Source: Kutzneria viridogrisea (lineage in GTDB: Bacteria; Actinomycetota; Actinomycetes; Mycobacteriales; Pseudonocardiaceae). Taken from it: a DNA stretch of 64,000 bases. The first letter of the stretch is position 1. Each line of letters opens with the position of its first letter. Both the position numbers and the translations under genes were made by a program. Location of the stretch: positions 434,001 to 498,000 of the forward strand of contig JACJID010000003.1 of the NCBI GenBank assembly GCA_014138725.1, written 5' to 3'. The notes beneath the pieces are model-generated. The model made no database searches. It saw only the letters and a program-made list of their open reading frames with translations, and was not told the origin of the DNA. This document shows positions 17,025 through 25,476 of the stretch, one piece after another.

Positions 17025-17105
17025 CCCAGTTGTCGCGCGGACCTGCTGCCTGCGATGGGGGACGGCAGACAGGCCCGAGCGGAGGGGTGGGCGGGACTCG
17101 CGGGT
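17025..17105. repeat. Single copies of the GAGTCCC repeat in both orientations
   Basis: A degenerate GCGAGTCCCA (about 17031) and an inverted GGGCGGGACTCGCGGG (about 17090) flank the space between terminator and MFS stop. They belong to the same family as the 21-bp array at 1871-2455 and again lie between convergent genes. Confidence 0.55.
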
Positions 17106-18269
17106 CTACCTGTAGCGGGCCCGGCCGAGCGCGGCAGCCGCGGTCAGCGGCACGGCGAGCACGGCGGCCAGCAGGAACAGGCCCTGGTAGCCCTGGTGCT
17201 CCGCGGCGGGCGCGGCCAGGGTGGTGGCCAGCGCGCTGCCCACGTACAGCGCCACCCCGAACAGCGCGACCCCGGTGGCGCGGGCTGTCGGCGAGAGCTG
17301 GGTGGCCCAGGACTGGATCGTGGAGTGCATGAACGACCAGCCGCCGCCCAGCAGCAGCGAGGTCACCACCAGCGCCGGGGTGGCCAGGCTGGCCGAGGCC
17401 ACCAGGTAGGCCAGCACCATCTGCACCCCGCCGATCAGGATGATCACCGCGGGGCTGACCCTGCCCACCAGCCGCTTCACCAGCTGCGCCGCCGACATCG
17501 CGCCGACCCCGTAGAGCGCGGACACCGCACCGGCCAGCGCCGTGGGCACGCCCTGGTCCTCCAGCGCGGGCGCCACGTAGGTCAGGAAGCCGAGCAGCAC
17601 GGCGCCTTCCAGGAAGGCCACGGCCATCACGTACCACTGCCAGCCCGAGCTGAGCACCGCCTTGACCGGGGCCAGCACCGAGGTCACCGGCTCGCGCTGC
17701 GGCTCGGGCAGCCTGCGCAGCTCCACGGCGAGGTAGGCGGCCAGCAGACCGGGCAGCAGGAACACCACCCGCCAGCTCACCCAGTGCGCCAGCGCGCCCG
17801 CCACCAGCGTGGCCAGGGCCGTGCCCAGCGCCAGCGTGGTCATCAGGTCGCTGAGCGAGCGCTGACGGGTCTCGGCGGGCACCGTGTCGCCCACGTAGGT
17901 CAGGGTGGCGGCGATGGCCGCCGCGAAGAAGCCACCGGCCACCGCGCGGGCCGCGACCAGCACCGTGGCGTTGGGCGCCAGCGCCGACACGACCGCGGCC
18001 AGTGCGGCGCCCGCGAAGGAGAAGCGCATGACCCACACGCGGCCGATCCGGTCGCTGAGCACGCCCCACACCGGCTGCATCAGGCCGTAGCAGAGGTAGT
18101 AGCCGCTGGCGGCCAGCACCACGGTGGGCAGCGGCACCCCGAGCTGGGTGCCGATCAGCACCAGCATGGGCGCGATGGAGAACCGGTCGAAGTTGCTGAT
18201 GAAGCTGGCTGCCCGCAGCAGCCAGAAGGACCTGGCGGGCAGGCCGGTCGGGGCGAGTGTGGCGGTCAT
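17106..18269 (-). CDS. MFS transporter
   Basis: 387 aa, about 12 membrane helices. The loop 2-3 signature GVLSDRIGRVWVM matches the MFS consensus and a second-half repeat is present. The ATG at 18269 follows AAGGAG at a long spacing. It is transcribed divergently from an MmyB-type regulator, a common arrangement for regulated efflux. The substrate is unknown; a drug or metabolite export role is inference. Confidence 0.85.
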   Translation of the reverse strand: MTATLAPTGLPARSFWLLRAASFISNFDRFSIAPMLVLIGTQLGVPLPTVVLAASGYYLCYGLMQPVWGVLSDRIGRVWVMRFSFAGAALAAVVSALAPNATVLVAARAVAGGFFAAAIAATLTYVGDTVPAETRQRSLSDLMTTLALGTALATLVAGALAHWVSWRVVFLLPGLLAAYLAVELRRLPEPQREPVTSVLAPVKAVLSSGWQWYVMAVAFLEGAVLLGFLTYVAPALEDQGVPTALAGAVSALYGVGAMSAAQLVKRLVGRVSPAVIILIGGVQMVLAYLVASASLATPALVVTSLLLGGGWSFMHSTIQSWATQLSPTARATGVALFGVALYVGSALATTLAAPAAEHQGYQGLFLLAAVLAVPLTAAAALGRARYR

Positions 18270-18292
18270 CGAGGTCGTGCTCCTTCGCTGAT

Positions 18293-19207
18293 GTGCGCAC
18301 CACCACCTCACCACTGGTCACGGCCCGCCGGAGCCGTCAACCGATTACCATCGCTGACAGCTTTGGGGGGTGGGCCACCACGAACACGCCACGTGAGGAG
18401 CTCGGCGCCTTCCTGCGGTCGCGCCGGGAGCGGTTGACCCCCGGCGAGCTCGGACTGCCGGTGGCGCCACGTCGGCGCACGCCCGGGCTGCGCCGCGCCG
18501 AGGTCGCCGAACTGGCCGGGATCAGCGGCTCCTGGTACGCCTGGCTCGAACAGGGCCGGGTCCGCACCTCCGAGCAGGTGCTGCGCTCAGTGGCCCGTGC
18601 GCTGCGGCTGGACGAGGCCGAGGCCGCGCACGTGCTGTCCTTCGCCGAGGAGAACTCGGCGCCCAGTGACCGGCGTGCCCGCTGGGTGTCGATGAACCTG
18701 CTGTCCCTGGTCGACTCGATGACCCCCAACCCCGCGCTGGTGATCGACCCGCACTGGGACCTGCTCGCCTGGAACCCCAGCTACGCCGCGCTGCTGACCG
18801 ACCCCGCCCGGCTGGCCCCCGAGCACCGCAACCTGCTCTGGCTCGTCTTCCGCTGGCCGCCGTGCCGGGACCTGTTGGTGGACTGGGAGTCCGAGGCCCG
18901 CGTGCTGCTCGGCCAGTTCCGCGCCAAGGCCGCCCGCAGCCCCGGGGACCCCCGCTACGCCGAGATCGTCAACGCCATCCTCGCCGACCCCGACGCCGCC
19001 CGCTGGTACGGGGACCGCGAGACCGCCGCCTTCCACCCGGCCGTCAAGCACTTCCGCCACCCCGTGGTCGGCGACCTGCGCCTGCGCTACGTCAAACTCG
19101 CCGCCGTGGACGAGCCCAGCCACCACTTCCTGGCCTACCTGCCCGACGACTCGGCGGCGGAGGCGGGGGTTCGGGCGCTGGTAGCCGGGGCCCCACACGT
19201 GCCATGA
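18293..19207 (+). CDS. MmyB-like XRE-family regulator (start uncertain)
   Basis: The protein has an N-terminal HTH (RTPGLRRAEVAELAGISGSWYAWLEQGR) and a C-terminal MmyB-like ligand domain (NPALVIDPHWDLLAWNPSYAAL). Recognisable sequence begins at ATTNTPREELGAFLRSRRER (about 18374), but no in-frame ATG, GTG or TTG lies there. The nearest usable one is GTG 18293. A run of six G at 18365-18370 next to an out-of-frame GTG suggests an indel or a sequencing error. It probably regulates the divergent MFS pump. Its stop codon falls inside the following palindrome. Confidence 0.75.
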   Translation: MRTTTSPLVTARRSRQPITIADSFGGWATTNTPREELGAFLRSRRERLTPGELGLPVAPRRRTPGLRRAEVAELAGISGSWYAWLEQGRVRTSEQVLRSVARALRLDEAEAAHVLSFAEENSAPSDRRARWVSMNLLSLVDSMTPNPALVIDPHWDLLAWNPSYAALLTDPARLAPEHRNLLWLVFRWPPCRDLLVDWESEARVLLGQFRAKAARSPGDPRYAEIVNAILADPDAARWYGDRETAAFHPAVKHFRHPVVGDLRLRYVKLAAVDEPSHHFLAYLPDDSAAEAGVRALVAGAPHVP

Positions 19208-19253
19208 AAGTGCCGTTCCTGGCGTTGAACGCCAGGAACGGCACTTTCATGGC
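19201..19253. terminator. Second 53-nt palindrome of the CATGAA-GTGCC family
   Basis: Two 26-nt complementary arms flank a single G, with the same outer (CATGAAAGTGCC) and central (GTTGAAC) sequences as the copy at 13017-13069. The middle stem differs on both sides in a compensating way (GTTCCTGGC paired with GCCAGGAAC). It contains the stop of the MmyB-like gene and ends 8 nt before the stop of the convergent alcohol dehydrogenase. Confidence 0.8.
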
Positions 19254-19261
19254 ATCGGGGG

Positions 19262-20359
19262 TTAGCTGGCGAAGACGGCCTTCATGACGGAGCCCTCGGC
19301 GACGGCGGCCAGGGCGGCGGCGTGCTCGTCGAGGGCGAAGGCGGTGACGAGGCTGGCCAGGTCGAAGCGGGCGGCCAGCGCGGGCAGCAGGCGGACGTAC
19401 TCGACGAGGTGCGCCCCGGTGAAGGCCCAGGAGCCGACGACGTCGAGTTGGCGGTGCACGATCTGGTGCGGGTTGAGCGTGGTGTCCCCGGCGTCGGTGT
19501 ACTGGCCGATGACGAGGTACGAACCACCGCGCCGGGCCAGGCGCAGGCCCTGGGAGACCGCGGCGGGCACACCGGCGCACTCGATGACCAGGTCGGCGCC
19601 CAGCCCACCGGTCTCGGCGAGCACCTGTGCCAGCACGGCATCGGGGTCGGCGGCCTCGGCGATGTTCAGGTGCACCTCGCCGATACCGGCGGCAGCGGCC
19701 TGGGTGAGGCGAGCGGCGGGGCCGCCGACGAGGATGACCTTGGCGGCACCGGCGAGCTGGGCGAAGGCCGCGGCGGCCAGGCCGACCGGGCCGCTGCCCT
19801 GGACGACGACGGTCTCACCCAGGCGCACGGGGCGCCGCTCGTAGAGTGCGTGCACCACGGTGGGCCCCGCACAGGCCAGGGACATGGCGGCCAGCGGATC
19901 CGTGCCCTCGGCGACCTTGATCACGGTCGTACCGGCTTGCAGCACGATGTGGTCGGCCCACGCACCGGACAGCTCGGGACCATCCACAGTGGACCGGTTG
20001 ACCCCGTAGGTGCGGCGGTTCTCGCACAGCGTGGGCTCCCGGTGCAGGCGGCACGGAACGCAGGTACCGCAGGCGATCGAGGAGGCCCACATGACGGTGT
20101 CACCGACCGACAGGGGGGCACCCGCGGCGTCCTTGTCCACGCCGGGTGCGAGTTCGCGCACGACGCCGAGGCCCTCGTGACCGAGCACGAGCGGGGTCGG
20201 GATGTTCAGGTGACCGGCGTGCAGGTGCAGGTCGGTGCCGCAGATCCCGCCGAACCCGCAGGCGACGATCATGCCGCCCGCAGGGGCTTCTGGGATGGTG
20301 AACTCCCGCAGCGCCAAGGGCTTCCCGAACTCCTCCAGGACGACAGCACGCGCGCTCAT
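19262..20359 (-). CDS. Zinc-dependent alcohol dehydrogenase (MDR family)
   Basis: 365 aa. Catalytic-zinc ligands are in GGICGTDLHLHAGH and LVLGHEGLG. The structural-zinc cysteines are in CGTCVPCRLHREPTLC, and the Rossmann loop is QGSGPVGLAAAAFA. This is a classical zinc alcohol or threonine-type dehydrogenase. The ATG overlaps the stop of the dioxygenase gene, which makes it the last gene of the long biosynthetic operon. An oxidation of a hydroxyl introduced by that dioxygenase would be a logical role (inference). Confidence 0.85.
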   Translation of the reverse strand: MSARAVVLEEFGKPLALREFTIPEAPAGGMIVACGFGGICGTDLHLHAGHLNIPTPLVLGHEGLGVVRELAPGVDKDAAGAPLSVGDTVMWASSIACGTCVPCRLHREPTLCENRRTYGVNRSTVDGPELSGAWADHIVLQAGTTVIKVAEGTDPLAAMSLACAGPTVVHALYERRPVRLGETVVVQGSGPVGLAAAAFAQLAGAAKVILVGGPAARLTQAAAAGIGEVHLNIAEAADPDAVLAQVLAETGGLGADLVIECAGVPAAVSQGLRLARRGGSYLVIGQYTDAGDTTLNPHQIVHRQLDVVGSWAFTGAHLVEYVRLLPALAARFDLASLVTAFALDEHAAALAAVAEGSVMKAVFAS

Positions 20360-21162
20360 GCCGACACCTGGCCGGTCAGGAAGGATTCGGCCAGCGGGCG
20401 CAGCGGCTCGGTGTCGCGGCAGACCACGTAGTCCGGCCGCGGCTCACCGGGCCAGCTGGGCAGGTTGGCCACGTCGTTGTAGGTGGCGATGAGCAGCCTG
20501 CGCGGGAACGGGGACATGTTGGGCGCCGAGCCGTGCACGATCTCCGGGGAGAAGAACACGATCGAGCCCGCGGGCCCCTTGGGGCTGACCATGCCGCGCC
20601 GGTCCACGTGCTCGGCCAGCTGCTCGGCGCTCAGCGCGATGTCGTCGGGGTCCAGGTGCTGCTCCGACTTGGCCTGCTCGGTGCGGCCCTCGTGCACCAG
20701 CCCGTTGCGGTGCGAACCGGGCAGGAAGATCACCGGGCCGTTGAACTCGGTGACGTCGTCGAGGAACACGCCGATGTTGACCTGGCGCGGGGCGGGCAGG
20801 TTGTCGGCGATGCGCCAGGCAAGGTAGTCCTGGTGCCAGGACCACTTCTCGCCGCCGAAGGCGGGCTTGGCGTTGATCTTGAACTGGTAGACGTAGACGT
20901 CCTCGGTCAGCAGCTGCTGCACCGGGACCAGCACGCGCGGGTCGCGGACCAGCCCGGAGAACTCCGGCTGGCGCTGGTGCGAGGCGTAGACCGCGCGCAC
21001 CTGGCTGCCGTCCTCCTCGGCGACCAGGTGCGGGCCGGGGGTCTCGCAGTCGCGCTGGAAGCTCGCGCGAAGCTGCTCCACCTCCTGCTGGTCGAGTGCG
21101 GACTCGACCAGCAGGAAACCGTCCTCGTGGTACTGCGCGAGCTGCTTGTCGTTCAAACGCAT
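20356..21162 (-). CDS. Phytanoyl-CoA dioxygenase-family Fe(II)/2-oxoglutarate oxygenase
   Basis: 268 aa. The iron triad is visible as His-x-Asp in WSWHQDYLAWR and the distal His in SPEIVHGSAPN; the fold motif FNGPVIFLPGSH is between them. The architecture resembles ectoine hydroxylase and other PhyH enzymes that hydroxylate free or carrier-bound amino acids. The ATG at 21162 begins a domain-complete protein (MRLNDKQLAQYHEDGFLLV); longer starts lie in non-homologous sequence. It is coupled to the alcohol dehydrogenase by a 4-nt overlap. Confidence 0.88.
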   Translation of the reverse strand: MRLNDKQLAQYHEDGFLLVESALDQQEVEQLRASFQRDCETPGPHLVAEEDGSQVRAVYASHQRQPEFSGLVRDPRVLVPVQQLLTEDVYVYQFKINAKPAFGGEKWSWHQDYLAWRIADNLPAPRQVNIGVFLDDVTEFNGPVIFLPGSHRNGLVHEGRTEQAKSEQHLDPDDIALSAEQLAEHVDRRGMVSPKGPAGSIVFFSPEIVHGSAPNMSPFPRRLLIATYNDVANLPSWPGEPRPDYVVCRDTEPLRPLAESFLTGQVSA

Positions 21163-21194
21163 GGTTGTTCCACTCCAGATCTCGGGTATGGGCC

Positions 21195-21929
21195 TCAGCC
21201 CATGAAGTGCCCGCCGTCCACGATGAGCTGCTGTCCGGTGACGTAGGCGCTGCGCGCGGTCACCAGGTACTCCAGCGCGTCGGCGATGTCCTGGGTGCCG
21301 CCGATCCGTCCCTGCGGGATCCGTTGCAGCACTTCGGAAAGGCGGTCGGGGTCGTCGAGCCGGTAACGCTCGGTGACCTCCGCGGTGTCGGTGAACCCGG
21401 GCAGCAGGGCGTTGACCCTGACGTGCGGCGCCAGTTCCAGCGCCATGCACTTGGTCAGTTGCAACAACCCGGCCTTGCTGGCGCAGTAGTTCGCGCCATC
21501 GCGCCTGGGCCGGATCGCCGTGGTGGCACCGATGTTGACGATCACGCCCGCGCCCTGCTCCACCATCGCCGGGGCCAGCGCCCTGCTGAGGTGGAACGGG
21601 CCGGAGAGGTTGGTGGCCAGCACCTCGTCCCAGTCCTGTTCGGACAGTTCGAGGAAGGAGCGGTCCCGGTTGACCCCGGCATTGTTCACCAGTACGCGGA
21701 CAGTGCCGTGCTCGCCGAGGATCCGTTCGCAGGCCGAGCGGATCTCCCGCGGTTGGGCCAGGTCCACCTTCAGCGGCAGCAGGTGCTCGTGCTCGGCGGC
21801 CTGCTTGGCGGCCAGTTCGTCAGCACGGTACAGCGCGATCACGTTGTGCCCCAGTGCGATCAGGCGCAGGCTCAGCGCGAGCCCGATGCCCTTGGTGCCA
21901 CCGCTGACGACCGCGAGCGGCTTGCTCAC
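21195..21929 (-). CDS. SDR-family oxidoreductase with altered catalytic Ser
   Basis: 244 aa of the FabG type: [30 protein letters not shown] and a DGGHFMG C-terminus. The residue normally Ser before the YxxxK motif (FabG INIGS) reads VNIGATT, so Ala replaces Ser, with Thr following. Activity may be altered or use the Thr. It overlaps the panD stop by 4 nt. It may act on a carrier-bound keto or hydroxy intermediate of the cluster. Confidence 0.82.
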   Translation of the reverse strand: MSKPLAVVSGGTKGIGLALSLRLIALGHNVIALYRADELAAKQAAEHEHLLPLKVDLAQPREIRSACERILGEHGTVRVLVNNAGVNRDRSFLELSEQDWDEVLATNLSGPFHLSRALAPAMVEQGAGVIVNIGATTAIRPRRDGANYCASKAGLLQLTKCMALELAPHVRVNALLPGFTDTAEVTERYRLDDPDRLSEVLQRIPQGRIGGTQDIADALEYLVTARSAYVTGQQLIVDGGHFMG

Positions 21930-22348
21930 ACCGGCTCCGCGACGCGGTCACCGCGCAGCAGACCGGATCCCTCGGGCACGGCGGCCGGGTCGCTGCCCAG
22001 GTCGAGCACCTTGTTGTCGGCGTCCACGAACACCACGCTGGGCTCGAACTGCTTCGCCTCGGCGTCGGCCATGTTCGCGTAGGCGATGATGATCACCAGG
22101 TCACCGGGGCTGATCAGCCGGGCGGCGGCCCCGTTGATACCGATGATCCCGGAGTCGCGCGGGCCCTCGATCACATAGGTGGACAGGCGGTTGCCGTTGT
22201 CGATGTCGACGATGTCCACCTTCTCCCCCGGCAGCAGGTCGGCGGCCTCCATCAGGTCGGCGGAGATCGTCAGCGAGCCCACGTAGTGCAGGTCGGCCTG
22301 CGTCACGGTGGCACGGTGGATCTTCGACTTCATCATGGTGCGGTCCAT
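21926..22348 (-). CDS. panD: Aspartate 1-decarboxylase
   Basis: 140 aa, with the hallmark N-terminus [21 protein letters not shown]. Self-cleavage at Gly-Ser in YVGSLTIS generates the pyruvoyl cofactor. [20 protein letters not shown] is the conserved core. It makes beta-alanine from L-aspartate. The usual partner panBC genes are absent; instead it sits inside a biosynthetic operon between a flavin reductase and an SDR. It therefore probably supplies beta-alanine, or another decarboxylated precursor, to the product. Whether the cell has another panD cannot be seen here. Confidence 0.92.
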   Translation of the reverse strand: MDRTMMKSKIHRATVTQADLHYVGSLTISADLMEAADLLPGEKVDIVDIDNGNRLSTYVIEGPRDSGIIGINGAAARLISPGDLVIIIAYANMADAEAKQFEPSVVFVDADNKVLDLGSDPAAVPEGSGLLRGDRVAEPV

Positions 22349-22355
22349 CGTGACC

Positions 22356-22886
22356 TCAATCCCTCGGTGTGGTTTCGGTGGCGGGTGGCCAGGTTGCGTA
22401 GGTGCGCAGGCCGTACAGCAGCGCCTGTGCGGGATCGCCGCACGAGCCGGTGCGCACGACCTCGCCGAGCACGATCGTGTGGTCGCCCGCCGGGTCCAGG
22501 CGCACCACGCGGCACTCGGCCACGGTGTGCGCGTCCTGCTCCAGCAGTGGCAGGCCCGAGCCGGGCGCGGGCCGCCACGGCACGGCGGAGAACCGGTCCG
22601 CGGTCCGGCTGGTGAAGGCCTCGGCCGCGCGCTGCCCCCTGGTGTGCAACAGGTTCACCGCGAAGTGCCCGCTGCGGGTCAGCACCGGCAGGGTGCGCCC
22701 GGTGTTGGCGGCGCACACCAGCAGCATCGGCGGGTCCAGCGAGACGGCGCACAGGGCGGTGCAGGTGAACCCGTGCGGGGTGCCCTGCTCGTCGATGGTG
22801 GTGATCACGGCCACCGAGCTGGGATGCGCTCCCATCAGTTCGCGGAACTGCTCCGCGCTGACGGTGCCGGTGGTCGCGGCGGTCAC
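22356..22886 (-). CDS. Flavin reductase (HpaC-like)
   Basis: 176 aa from the GTG at 22886, which overlaps the stop of the upstream acyl-CoA-dehydrogenase-like gene (GTGA). The conserved pattern [45 protein letters not shown] is the flavin-reductase-like split barrel. Such proteins give reduced FMN or FAD to a two-component monooxygenase. Direct coupling to the acyl-CoA-dehydrogenase-fold gene at 22883-24073 suggests that gene is an oxygenase rather than a dehydrogenase. Confidence 0.88.
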   Translation of the reverse strand: MTAATTGTVSAEQFRELMGAHPSSVAVITTIDEQGTPHGFTCTALCAVSLDPPMLLVCAANTGRTLPVLTRSGHFAVNLLHTRGQRAAEAFTSRTADRFSAVPWRPAPGSGLPLLEQDAHTVAECRVVRLDPAGDHTIVLGEVVRTGSCGDPAQALLYGLRTYATWPPATETTPRD

Positions 22887-24073
22887 CAGTCGAACGCCTG
22901 TGCGTCGTACAGGTTCACGCCCAGCGCGGCCTTGCCCAGGTACTCCAGGCACTCGTCGGGCTTGGCGGGCATCACCGAGGAGAACGAGGCCTCCCGGATG
23001 TAGCGCTCCAGCGGCTGCGAGCGGCTGACCGCGGCCGAGCCGCAGACCCGCAGCGCGTCCTGGGCCAGCGCGGGCCCCACCTCGCCGACCAGGTACTTGG
23101 CGGCGTGCACCATGGCGTTGGCCTCCAGGCTGCCGCGCTCGGCGTCCACCTGCGCGCCCGCGGCGTGCACCAGGGCGCGGGCCGCCCGCAGCCGAGCCGA
23201 CATGCGGCCCAGATCCCGTTGCAGCACAGCGGATTCCGCCCGCTTGGGCGAGGCTGCCACGTAGTCGGCGCTGAACTGGTAGATCGCCTCGGCGATGCCA
23301 AGGTAGGCACCGGTGTAGCCGGCGGCCATCCAGTGCGGCTCGCGGACGAGCTTGAACAGGGACATGCCCTCCACACCGAGGAACAGGCGTGCGCGCGGGA
23401 CCTTCACCCCGTCCAGCTTCATCGCGGCGGTGCTGGTGCCGTACATGGCCGACAGGCCGTGCACCTCGCCGAAGCTGATGCCCTCGTCCTGCGCGGAGAC
23501 CACGAAGTGCGAGACCTCGCCGGTGCCCTCGCTGCCCTCGGCGCGGGCGACGACCACGTAGTAGTCGGCGACCCCGGCCAGCGAGACGAAGGACTTCTCG
23601 CCGGTGATCACGAAGTGCTCGCGGTCCTCGCTGAGCCGGTAGCTGGTGCGGATGCCGCGCAGCTTGGCCCCGGTGCCCAGCTCGGAGGTGGCCGAGGCGA
23701 ACATCTTGCGCCCGGACACCACCTCGTCGAACAGCCAGGCGCGGAACTTCTCGGCGGCGGGCGGCAGTGCGGTGCCCGCCGACTCGGAGAGCGCGCCGAT
23801 CGCCACGTTGTGCATGTTGAAGCCCAGTGCGGCGGCACCGTTGTGGGCGCCGAGCACCGCCAGAACCCTTGAGTAGTCGGCGAAGCCGAGCCCGGCACCG
23901 CCCGCCTCGCGGGGCACGAGCAGGCCGAGCAGCCCGGCATCGCGCAGGATGCGGTAGGTCTCGTGGCCGTTGCTGCGACCGGCGTCCACGTCGGCGGCCA
24001 GCGGGGCCAGTGCGGCGCCGGTCTGCTCGGCCAGCTTGAGGATCTCGTCCATGGTTGTGGGCAACGTCGTCAT
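22883..24073 (-). CDS. Acyl-CoA dehydrogenase-fold flavoenzyme, probable two-component monooxygenase
   Basis: 396 aa with the ACAD fold: FASATSELGTG and the ITGEKSFVSLAGVADYYVV middle domain. The C-terminal catalytic region is unusual (REASFSSVMPAKPDECLEYLG): it lacks the EGT motif of ordinary acyl-CoA dehydrogenases. The helix carrying the alternative base reads REPHWMAAGY. ACAD-fold N-hydroxylases and nitrososynthases (VlmH, KijD3, DnmZ families) work with reduced flavin from a partner, and here a flavin reductase overlaps by 4 nt. Oxygenation of an amine or a carbon is inferred; the substrate is unknown. Confidence 0.75.
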   Translation of the reverse strand: MTTLPTTMDEILKLAEQTGAALAPLAADVDAGRSNGHETYRILRDAGLLGLLVPREAGGAGLGFADYSRVLAVLGAHNGAAALGFNMHNVAIGALSESAGTALPPAAEKFRAWLFDEVVSGRKMFASATSELGTGAKLRGIRTSYRLSEDREHFVITGEKSFVSLAGVADYYVVVARAEGSEGTGEVSHFVVSAQDEGISFGEVHGLSAMYGTSTAAMKLDGVKVPRARLFLGVEGMSLFKLVREPHWMAAGYTGAYLGIAEAIYQFSADYVAASPKRAESAVLQRDLGRMSARLRAARALVHAAGAQVDAERGSLEANAMVHAAKYLVGEVGPALAQDALRVCGSAAVSRSQPLERYIREASFSSVMPAKPDECLEYLGKAALGVNLYDAQAFDW

Positions 24074-24085
24074 CGGTTGTCCTTG

Positions 24086-25216
24086 TCAGTTCTCGACCGG
24101 GAGGCCGAATTGGCGGGCGACGCCCACACGCAACAGGTCGTTGGGACCGGCGTAGGTCAGCGCGGCCATCGGGCTGTGCAGGTCTGCCGGGAGTTCGGAG
24201 TCGGCGATGAACGCGCGCACCCCGGACAGGGCCGTGGCGTGCTCGGTCAGCCGCACGTAGTCCTCGGAGACGGAGATCTTGGTCAGCGCGGCCTCGGCGG
24301 CCAACTGCCTGGCGGGCGTGCCCGCGTCCAGCCGCGCCGCCATGGCGTACAACAGAGTGCGCGAGCGGTGCACGGCCATCGCCATGTCGCTGATCCGGGC
24401 GGCCACCTGGTGGCTGTTGCCCATCACACGGCCGAACTGCTCGCGCCGGGCGGCCCACTCGGTGATACGCCGCAGCAGCCTGCGCATCGGGCCCAGGGCG
24501 TAGCCGAGGATCACCGCGCGCTCCCACGCCGTGGTGGAGGCCATCACGGCCAGGCCGGAGCCCTCCTCCCCGACCAGGCTGTCGGCGGGCAGCCGCACCC
24601 CGTCGAAGACCAGCTCCCCCATCGGGACCGTGCTCAGCGCGGTCTTGTCGAACTCGCTGCCGCGGATCACACCCGGCGTGTCGGCCGGGAACAGGAAGGC
24701 CGACAGCGCGAACGGGGAACGGCCCTCGGCGGTGCGGGCGAAGGTCAGCACCAGGTCGGCCACCGGGGCCGCGGTGATGAAGGTCTTGGCCCCGTCGAGC
24801 ACGTACCCGTCACCCTCGCGGCGGGCACGGGTGTCCATGGACAGCGGATCGCTGCCGCCCCTGCGCTCGGTCAGCGCGTGGCACACCAGTGTCTGTCCAT
24901 TTTGGACGTGCGCGAACTCGGCCCAGGCCGCCTCGGACAGGGTTGCCCGCAGCGGGAACTGCATGCCGAACAGCTGGGAGGCCAGCGCGTAGACCACGCC
25001 GGGATCGATCCCGGCCAGGCCGATGCCCTCGATGACCGCCAGGCTGCGGGTGACCGTGCCCTGTGCCATGCGCAGCACGCCGAGCTCGGCCATTGCCTGC
25101 CACTGGTCGAGGAAACCCTTGCCCGCCAACAGCTCCGCGATCGGCGTTGCCCGGTCGCGGAACTCGGCGACCACCTCCTCGGTGGCGGCGCAGCCCAGCC
25201 GGGGCAGCTCGGTCAC
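24086..25216 (-). CDS. Acyl-CoA dehydrogenase-family oxidase acting on a carrier-bound substrate (probable)
   Basis: 376 aa from the GTG at 25216, overlapping the carrier-protein stop. ACAD signatures include CHALTERRGGSDPL, DGAKTFITAAP and REQFGRVMGNSHQ. The usual C-terminal base is missing (TYAGPND instead of YEGTN). A Glu in helix G (about residue 232, AWERAVILG) matches the base position of isovaleryl-CoA dehydrogenase. Position directly after an adenylation enzyme and a peptidyl carrier protein mirrors PltE/PltF/PltL-type systems, where the ACAD oxidises a prolyl-S-carrier. The amino acid used here is not certain. Confidence 0.8.
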   Translation of the reverse strand: MTELPRLGCAATEEVVAEFRDRATPIAELLAGKGFLDQWQAMAELGVLRMAQGTVTRSLAVIEGIGLAGIDPGVVYALASQLFGMQFPLRATLSEAAWAEFAHVQNGQTLVCHALTERRGGSDPLSMDTRARREGDGYVLDGAKTFITAAPVADLVLTFARTAEGRSPFALSAFLFPADTPGVIRGSEFDKTALSTVPMGELVFDGVRLPADSLVGEEGSGLAVMASTTAWERAVILGYALGPMRRLLRRITEWAARREQFGRVMGNSHQVAARISDMAMAVHRSRTLLYAMAARLDAGTPARQLAAEAALTKISVSEDYVRLTEHATALSGVRAFIADSELPADLHSPMAALTYAGPNDLLRVGVARQFGLPVEN

Positions 25217-25476
25217 TGGGTCGCCCCCGCGGGCAGCGACTCGATGAGCTTCCACAGCGCGGCGGGGCTGCGGAAGTTGGCCGCCACGATCTCGGTGTCC
25301 GGCAGCACGATCCCGGCCTGGCTGTTCAGCGCGGTGACGATCTGCATGATCGCCAGCGAGTCGAGCAGGCCCATCTCCAGCAGCATCGTGTCCGGGGTCA
25401 GCTGCTGGGGGCTCTGGCCGCGGCCCCAAGTGATCTGGCCGCTGATCAGGGTGCAGAGGTCTTCGACGCTGGTCAT
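25213..25476 (-). CDS. Stand-alone acyl/peptidyl carrier protein
   Basis: 87 aa. The phosphopantetheine attachment Ser is in GLLDSLAIMQIV, preceded by a helix and followed by the acidic VLPDTEIVAANF recognition region. Its ATG and stop overlap the adenylation and ACAD genes by 4 nt each. It would carry the amino acid activated by the adjacent enzyme while ACAD-fold enzymes modify it. Confidence 0.9.
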   Translation of the reverse strand: MTSVEDLCTLISGQITWGRGQSPQQLTPDTMLLEMGLLDSLAIMQIVTALNSQAGIVLPDTEIVAANFRSPAALWKLIESLPAGATQ

